From JACQAI01 sp035507915 (GTDB lineage Bacteria > Pseudomonadota > Alphaproteobacteria > Elsterales > Elsteraceae), in NCBI GenBank assembly GCA_035507915.1, contig DATJNS010000242.1, positions 1 through 5,292 on the forward strand: a stretch of DNA of 5,292 nt. The letters are read 5' to 3'. The notes beneath the pieces were generated by a model. The model did no database searches. It was not told the origin of the DNA and was given only the letters and a program-made list of their open reading frames with translations. Position numbers and translations under genes: made by a program. Positions 1 through 5,292 of the stretch are shown one piece after another (position 1 is the stretch's first letter; every line of letters begins with the position of its first letter).

Positions 1-350
1 GGCATCTCGTAGTCGCCCAGCCGGCTCGGCCGCACCCAGGCGAGCGTCTGGCCCTCGAGCGGTGCGACGGTGCCCTGCCACTTGTGGCACACATAGAGCG
101 GCATCAGGAGATGGAAGTCGGGATAGCCATGCGAGGCGAAGGTCAATGGCGCGAGGCAGCTCGCCGCGACGTCGATGCCGAGCTCCTCCTTGAGCTCGCG
201 GATCAGCGCCGCCTCGGGCGTCTCGTCGGGCTTGACCTTGCCGCCGGGAAACTCCCACAGCCCCGCCATCGCCTTGCCGGGCGGCCGGCGTGCCAGCAGC
301 ACGCGTCCGTCGCCATCGATCAACGCGACCGCGGCGACCAGAACGGTCAT
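1..350 (-). CDS. mutT: MutT-type Nudix hydrolase, probable 8-oxo-dGTP diphosphatase (3' end missing)
   Basis: The product probably hydrolyses 8-oxo-dGTP to 8-oxo-dGMP in the cytoplasm, keeping the oxidised nucleotide out of DNA. The visible 116 codons start MTVLVAAVALIDGDGRVLLA and contain a perfect Nudix box (GX5EX7REUXEEXGU) at about residues 37-59, ending RELKEELGI. The LWEFPGGK segment just before the box (residues 31-38) is typical of true MutT. The REUXEE glutamates that bind the metal are all present. MutT proteins are usually about 130-140 residues, so only some 20 C-terminal residues should lie beyond the window edge; no stop is visible. The ATG at 350-348 overlaps the TGA of the upstream GNAT gene (ATGA). 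No good Shine-Dalgarno sequence precedes it, so translation probably depends on coupling to the upstream gene. The family assignment is firm. The exact substrate is inferred, since other Nudix pyrophosphohydrolases share the box. Confidence 0.93.
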   Translation of the reverse strand, partial: MTVLVAAVALIDGDGRVLLARRPPGKAMAGLWEFPGGKVKPDETPEAALIRELKEELGIDVAASCLAPLTFASHGYPDFHLLMPLYVCHKWQGTVAPLEGQTLAWVRPSRLGDYEM

Positions 351-1000
351 GGATGCGACTTTGCCGCTGGCCGGGTCGCGGTGCTCAGAGCAGCCACCGG
401 CGCGGTTCCGGTCATGTGGCGCATCCGGCGCATCGACCAGACACGGATGTCGCGCGCCGCGCTGTCCGGACACTCGCCCTCGGTCATGCCGATCTTGCGC
501 AAGAGGTTGATCGACGGCAGGTTGCCCGCCGCGGTCGCCGCGCGCACCTCGTCGAGCTTGAGGACATCGAAGGCGTAGCGCAGGACGCAGTCGACCGCCT
601 CGGTCGCATAGCCGCGCCGTTGGAACGCGCGACCGATCCAGTAGCCGATCTCGCCGATCGGCTCGGCGTCCGCGAAGCGCAGGCTGATCGTGCCGACGAA
701 CTCGCGCTCGGGCCGGCGCTCGATCGCATAGGTCAGGCACTCGCCGCGCGCCCGTGAGGTCTCGACCTCGCGCAGCCAGTCGGCGACCGATTCGCCGCGC
801 CCGGGCGGCTTGGCGTCACGCGGATCGGCGGCCAGCCGCCACTCGGTCGAAAAGCCCTCGACCGCTTCATGATCGGAGGCGGCGAGCGGGCGCAACGCGA
901 GCCGCGCCGAGTCCAGGATCGTCCGGTTGCCGACGACGGCGCTCAGGAGCGATAGCCCGCGTTGATGTCGATGTAACGGTGGGTCAGATCGCAGGTCCAC
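347..1000 (-). CDS. GNAT-family N-acetyltransferase, RimJ/RimL-like (start uncertain)
   Basis: This protein is predicted to transfer an acetyl group from acetyl-CoA to an amine; the substrate is unknown. Homology begins at ILDSARLALRPL, the usual first strand of RimJ/RimL-type (Acetyltransf_3) proteins. A VGTISL strand follows, then GEIGYWIG and the acetyl-CoA pyrophosphate loop QRRGYA (Q/RxxGxG/A), and finally the motif-B segment NLPSINLLRKIGM. The tail after the fold is Ala/Thr-rich. No in-frame ATG lies near the conserved N-terminus. The entry uses GTG at 1000-998, which has AAGG 7 nt upstream (1011-1008) and gives 217 residues, but this overlaps argJ by 58 nt and adds about 28 residues before the fold. 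Alternatives are CTG at 946-944 (199 residues, CTGA overlap with the argJ stop), CTG at 916-914, or TTG at 895-893, which would cut into the first strand. The TGA at 349-347 overlaps the mutT start. The fold is certain; the start and substrate are not. Confidence 0.85.
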   Translation of the reverse strand: MDLRSDPPLHRHQRGLSLLSAVVGNRTILDSARLALRPLAASDHEAVEGFSTEWRLAADPRDAKPPGRGESVADWLREVETSRARGECLTYAIERRPEREFVGTISLRFADAEPIGEIGYWIGRAFQRRGYATEAVDCVLRYAFDVLKLDEVRAATAAGNLPSINLLRKIGMTEGECPDSAARDIRVWSMRRMRHMTGTAPVAALSTATRPAAKSHP

Positions 1001-2160
1001 ACGGTGGCCTTGCCCCGCCCGACCCCGACATCGACGGCGATCTTGATGTCGCGCCCCTTGATGTGGCTCGCCACCGGCGCCTCGTCGAAGCCCTCGACGC
1101 GTTGGCCGTTCTCCGCGACCGTCACCCCGCCGATGCCGATCGCCAGCCGGTCGCGGTCGGCCTTCTCGCCCGACTTGCCGACCGCCATCACGATGCGGCC
1201 CCAATTCGCGTCCTCGCCGGCGATGGCCGTCTTGACCAGGGGCGAGTTGGCGATCGCGAGGCCGATCCGGCGCGCCGCGCGCTTGCTCGCCGCGCCCGCC
1301 ACCTCGATGGTGATGAACTTCTCCGCGCCTTCACCGTCGGCCACCACCTGCTTGGCGAGGTCGGCCATCAGGTCGGTGAGCGCGCGCCGGAAGCCGGGCA
1401 GCGCGCCGGTGCCGCCGTGACCGGCCGCGCCGGTCGCGCACACCAGCACGGTGTCCGAGGTCGAGGTGTCGCCGTCGACGGTCGTACAGTTGAACGACCG
1501 GTCGACCGACGCGGCGACCATCGATCGCAGCGCCTCGGCCGGGATCGCCGCGTCGGTGAACACGAAGGCCAGCATGGTCGCCATGTCGGGTGCGATCATG
1601 CCGGAGCCCTTGGCGATGCCGTTGATCGTGACCCGGGTGCCCTCGATGGAGACGGTCCGCGTCGCGACCTTGGGGAAGGTGTCGGTCGTCATGATGGCGC
1701 GCGCCGCCTCGGGCCACGCGTCGCCGCGCAGCGATGTCGCCAGGGCCGGCAACAGCGCGGTGATCTTCTCGTCGGGCAGGGGTTCGCCGATCACGCCCGT
1801 CGAGGCGAGATAGACCTCGTCGTCGGCACAGTTGAACAGCTGGGCGGCCGCCGCGACGGTGCGTTGCACCGACTGGACTCCGCGCGTGCCCGTGAAGGCG
1901 TTGGCGTTGCCGGAGTTGACCACCAGCGCGCGCGCCCGTCCGCGCGGCAGGCAGGTCCGGCACCAGTCGACCGGCGCCGAGGGCGCCTGCGAGCGCGTCA
2001 GCGTACCCGCGACCGTCGTGCCGGGCTGCAGCTCGACGACCAGGAGGTCGGGGCGACCGCTGTACCGCACGCCGGATTCCCCGGCGGCCAGGCGCGCGCC
2101 GCGAATCTCGGGCAGCGTCGGGAACGAGGTGGGCGCGAGCGGCGAGCGTTTGAGTTCCAT
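943..2160 (-). CDS. argJ: ArgJ, glutamate N-acetyltransferase / amino-acid acetyltransferase
   Basis: ArgJ moves the acetyl group from N-acetylornithine to glutamate in the cyclic arginine pathway, giving ornithine and N-acetylglutamate. Bifunctional members also use acetyl-CoA and glutamate. The 405-residue length is normal. The N-terminus (SPLAPTSFPTLPEIRGARLAA) and the C-terminus NAGYRS match the family. The precursor self-cleaves before a threonine in KGSGMIAPDMATML (residues 184-197), so Thr195 should be the new N-terminal nucleophile of the beta chain. STGVIG at 120-125 supplies the oxyanion-hole region, and NSGNANAFTG (82-91) and GEDANWGRI are other conserved blocks. It starts 9 nt after the isomerase stop; AGGG (2171-2168), which includes the last two bases of that stop codon, sits 7 nt before the ATG. 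A Cys-x-x-Cys at residues 67-70 looks slightly unusual. Whether this enzyme is mono- or bifunctional cannot be decided from sequence alone. Confidence 0.97.
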   Translation of the reverse strand: MELKRSPLAPTSFPTLPEIRGARLAAGESGVRYSGRPDLLVVELQPGTTVAGTLTRSQAPSAPVDWCRTCLPRGRARALVVNSGNANAFTGTRGVQSVQRTVAAAAQLFNCADDEVYLASTGVIGEPLPDEKITALLPALATSLRGDAWPEAARAIMTTDTFPKVATRTVSIEGTRVTINGIAKGSGMIAPDMATMLAFVFTDAAIPAEALRSMVAASVDRSFNCTTVDGDTSTSDTVLVCATGAAGHGGTGALPGFRRALTDLMADLAKQVVADGEGAEKFITIEVAGAASKRAARRIGLAIANSPLVKTAIAGEDANWGRIVMAVGKSGEKADRDRLAIGIGGVTVAENGQRVEGFDEAPVASHIKGRDIKIAVDVGVGRGKATVWTCDLTHRYIDINAGYRS

Positions 2161-2169
2161 GGGCGGGCC

Positions 2170-3108
2170 CTACTTGGTTTCCGGCTTGCTCTCGGGCTTC
2201 GGCGGCAACGGCTTACCATCGAGATCGAAGCGCTCGATCTTGGCCTTGGTGCGCAGACCGTCGACGACCTCGCCGACCATCGCCTGCGACAGCTCGCTGC
2301 GCAGCTGGTCCTTGGTCTCCTCGAAGTTCGGCGCCGGCGCGACGCGCCGGTCCTCGACCTTGATGATGTGCCAGCCGAACTGGCTCTTGACCGGTGTCGT
2401 GCTGACCTCGCCCGGCTTCATCGCGAACGCCGCATCGGAGAACTCGGCGACCATGTCGCCGCGCGTGAAATAGCCGAGATCGCCGCCGTCGCGCGCCGAG
2501 CCGTCGGTCGACTTGGCGCGCGCGACCGCCGCGAAGTCGGCGCCCTTCTTGAGCTCGGCCAGCACCTCCTGGGCTTCCTTCTCGCTCGCGACGAGGATGT
2601 GGCGCGCGCGCACCTCCTCCTGCGGCGGATTCTCCTTGATGAACGCGTCGTACTTCTCGCGCAGCACCGCATCGGTCAGCTTCGGGTTGATCGCCCGGCC
2701 GAGATAGGCCTCCTGGATCGCGTGATCCTCGTAGTCGGCGACCTTGCGCTTGATCTCGGGGTCGTCCTGAAGCTTCTGCGCGCGGCCGGCGGCGGCCACC
2801 AGCTTGCTGTCGATCAGGCGCTCGAGCAGCAGCGGGTAGACTTGTGCCATCGGCATGTCCTTGACCTGCGGCGGCATCCCACCGAGCGTCTGCAGGACGT
2901 CCGAGCGGTGAATCGTCGTGCCATTGACCCGGGCCACGACGGGATCGGTCTTGCCGGCGTCCGCCTTGAGCGTGTCGCCGACGGTCTGGGCCGTTGCCAC
3001 GCCGACGCCGACCGCCGGCGCGAGGATCGCCGCCGCGAGGGCGACCCGCCGCGCGAGCCGGAGCGCCCGGCGTGCGGCGCGTTCCGAGTGATCGGGCCAT
3101 GAGGGCAT
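2170..3108 (-). CDS. Periplasmic parvulin-type peptidyl-prolyl cis-trans isomerase (PrsA/SurA/PpiC-like)
   Basis: This is a 312-residue exported folding factor that should catalyse Xaa-Pro isomerisation and act as a chaperone in the periplasm. Residues 1-40 form a Sec signal peptide: Arg-rich n-region (RRALRLARR), hydrophobic core, and an AxA-type site at ATA|Q near residue 40. There is no cysteine anywhere, hence no lipobox, so unlike Bacillus PrsA it should be soluble. Residues 54-150 form a helical SurA_N-like chaperone segment. The parvulin domain spans about 164-256 with RARHILV (His170), the DGGDLGYF loop (208-214), the MKPGEVS segment and FGWHIIKV (His247). The tail (298-312) is Pro/Lys/Glu-rich. 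The start at 3108 is chosen because AAGGA (3120-3116) lies exactly 7 nt upstream and the signal peptide follows. The reading frame stays open further upstream, but that stretch shows no protein-like sequence. It is the first gene of the leftward cluster and diverges from secA. Confidence 0.93.
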   Translation of the reverse strand: MPSWPDHSERAARRALRLARRVALAAAILAPAVGVGVATAQTVGDTLKADAGKTDPVVARVNGTTIHRSDVLQTLGGMPPQVKDMPMAQVYPLLLERLIDSKLVAAAGRAQKLQDDPEIKRKVADYEDHAIQEAYLGRAINPKLTDAVLREKYDAFIKENPPQEEVRARHILVASEKEAQEVLAELKKGADFAAVARAKSTDGSARDGGDLGYFTRGDMVAEFSDAAFAMKPGEVSTTPVKSQFGWHIIKVEDRRVAPAPNFEETKDQLRSELSQAMVGEVVDGLRTKAKIERFDLDGKPLPPKPESKPETK

Positions 3109-3115
3109 CGCAAGA

Positions 3116-3120
3116 TCCTT
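3116..3120 (-). promoter_or_regulatory. Ribosome-binding site of the isomerase gene
   Basis: AAGGA on the minus strand, 7 nt upstream of the ATG at 3108-3106. It decides the start against the long upstream in-frame extension and the in-frame ATG about 13 codons further upstream, and it places the signal peptide at the N-terminus. Confidence 0.75.
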
Positions 3121-3171
3121 TCCGCTTCGAGGCTCCCGGCGCTCCATGCGGGCGCAAGAGCAGCGGCTCTG

Positions 3172-3188
3172 GCGGCGCGGAGCGCCGC
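3172..3188. repeat. Perfect 7-bp inverted repeat (GC hairpin) in the divergent leader
   Basis: GCGGCGC at 3172-3178 and GCGCCGC at 3182-3188 are exact reverse complements separated by the 3-nt loop GGA. All stem pairs are G-C. No T tract follows on either strand, so it is not an obvious intrinsic terminator. It would sit about 64-80 nt upstream of the isomerase start codon if transcription begins further up. In GC-rich DNA such a short hairpin can arise by chance. Confidence 0.5.
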
Positions 3189-3321
3189 AGAAGGGCGCCA
3201 GATTACCGGCGCGGCCTGTCGGATGCCACCCCGCAAGGGGCCGGTTTGCGCAGGGCGGTGTTGCAGCCATGCCGCATCGGCGAGCGCCATCGATCGGGCA
3301 ACCGCGGGGCGGCGCGTCGCG

Positions 3322-3350
3322 TTGACAGCGCTGGCGCGGCCTCTTATGTC
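3322..3350 (+). promoter_or_regulatory. Probable sigma-70-type promoter of secA
   Basis: A perfect TTGACA -35 hexamer lies at 3322-3327. After a 17-nt spacer, TATGTC at 3345-3350 matches three of six positions of the -10 consensus, including the TAT start. It lies in an otherwise GC-rich context about 50 nt upstream of the secA ATG, implying a short leader. The spacer contains the palindrome CAGCGCTG (3326-3333), which may be chance. The -35 is strong and the -10 is moderate. No transcription start has been shown. Confidence 0.6.
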
Positions 3351-3394
3351 TCATCTGCCCCGTCGACTGGGCTTTTCCCCCGTTTTCCGGTTCC

Positions 3395-3398
3395 GAGG
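3395..3398 (+). promoter_or_regulatory. secA ribosome-binding site
   Basis: GAGG lies 5 nt before the ATG at 3404-3406 and supports that start. The following residues, MLGVIARRIFGSANDR, match the usual N-terminus of alphaproteobacterial SecA, so both lines of evidence agree. Confidence 0.7.
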
Positions 3399-3403
3399 TC
3401 TCG

Positions 3404-5292
<1,889 letters not shown>

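Larger units (their letters stand above)
3109..3403. other. Divergent intergenic region between the isomerase gene and secA
   Basis: This 295-bp stretch is the only substantial non-coding part of the window. It must carry the promoters for both the leftward isomerase-argJ-GNAT-mutT cluster and rightward secA. I can identify the secA promoter and both ribosome-binding sites, plus a perfect 7-bp stem hairpin. For the leftward operon I find no confident -35/-10 pair. The best fragments are TTGCGG at 3236-3231 and GGTAAT at 3207-3202 on the minus strand, but the 23-nt spacing is too long. Open frames cross the region on both strands, but their translations are Arg/Gly/Pro-rich with no recognisable domain, as expected for GC-rich noncoding DNA. 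Confidence 0.8.

Noticed and set aside
754..3102. A 782-codon open frame on the plus strand, antisense to argJ and the isomerase gene.
   Set aside because: Its translation is Arg/Ala/Asp/Leu-rich with no recognisable domain. It lies opposite two well-supported genes; long antisense frames are expected in high-GC DNA because of third-position GC bias.
3202..3236. TTGCGG and GGTAAT on the minus strand as a promoter for the leftward operon.
   Set aside because: The 23-nt spacing is too long for a sigma-70 promoter and both hexamers are weak.
3229..3240. CCCCGCAAGGGG as a possible terminator or riboswitch element.
   Set aside because: The stem is only 4 bp with no T tract and no surrounding conserved riboswitch architecture.

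Overview
The window is high-GC, roughly two-thirds G+C by eye, and almost fully coding. It looks like a conserved core chromosomal segment of an alphaproteobacterium. The SecA and ArgJ sequences, and the order secA <-> peptidyl-prolyl isomerase - argJ - (GNAT) - mutT, are arrangements I associate with Rhodospirillales and related orders. That assignment rests on recall of family sequences, not on a search. I see no mobile elements, CRISPR arrays, tRNA or rRNA genes, and no compositional break suggesting recent transfer.

Layout. Positions 1-3108 carry a four-gene, tightly packed, leftward cluster. In transcription order it is a periplasmic parvulin-type peptidyl-prolyl isomerase (3108-2170), argJ (2160-943), a RimJ/RimL-like GNAT acetyltransferase (about 1000-347, start uncertain) and a MutT-type Nudix hydrolase (350-1, cut by the window edge). 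The junctions are a 9-nt gap, an overlap (4 to 58 nt depending on the start used) and a 4-nt ATGA overlap, so one polycistronic mRNA with translational coupling is likely. A 295-bp divergent intergenic region (3109-3403) follows. It holds a good sigma-70-type promoter facing right, a GC-rich hairpin and clear ribosome-binding sites for both flanking genes. secA starts at 3404 and runs off the right edge after 629 complete codons.

Functional logic. SecA is the ATPase that drives unfolded preproteins through SecYEG. The divergent neighbour encodes an exported folding factor with a Sec-type signal peptide, so the two genes cover export and post-export folding. ArgJ recycles or makes N-acetylglutamate in arginine synthesis. 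MutT cleans 8-oxo-dGTP from the nucleotide pool. The GNAT substrate cannot be read from sequence. These last three are linked to the isomerase by co-transcription rather than by any evident common pathway.

I found no convincing new biological system. The points most worth checking are the absence of an ATG start for the GNAT gene, an enlarged charged insertion in SecA motor domain 2, and the hairpin in the divergent leader.
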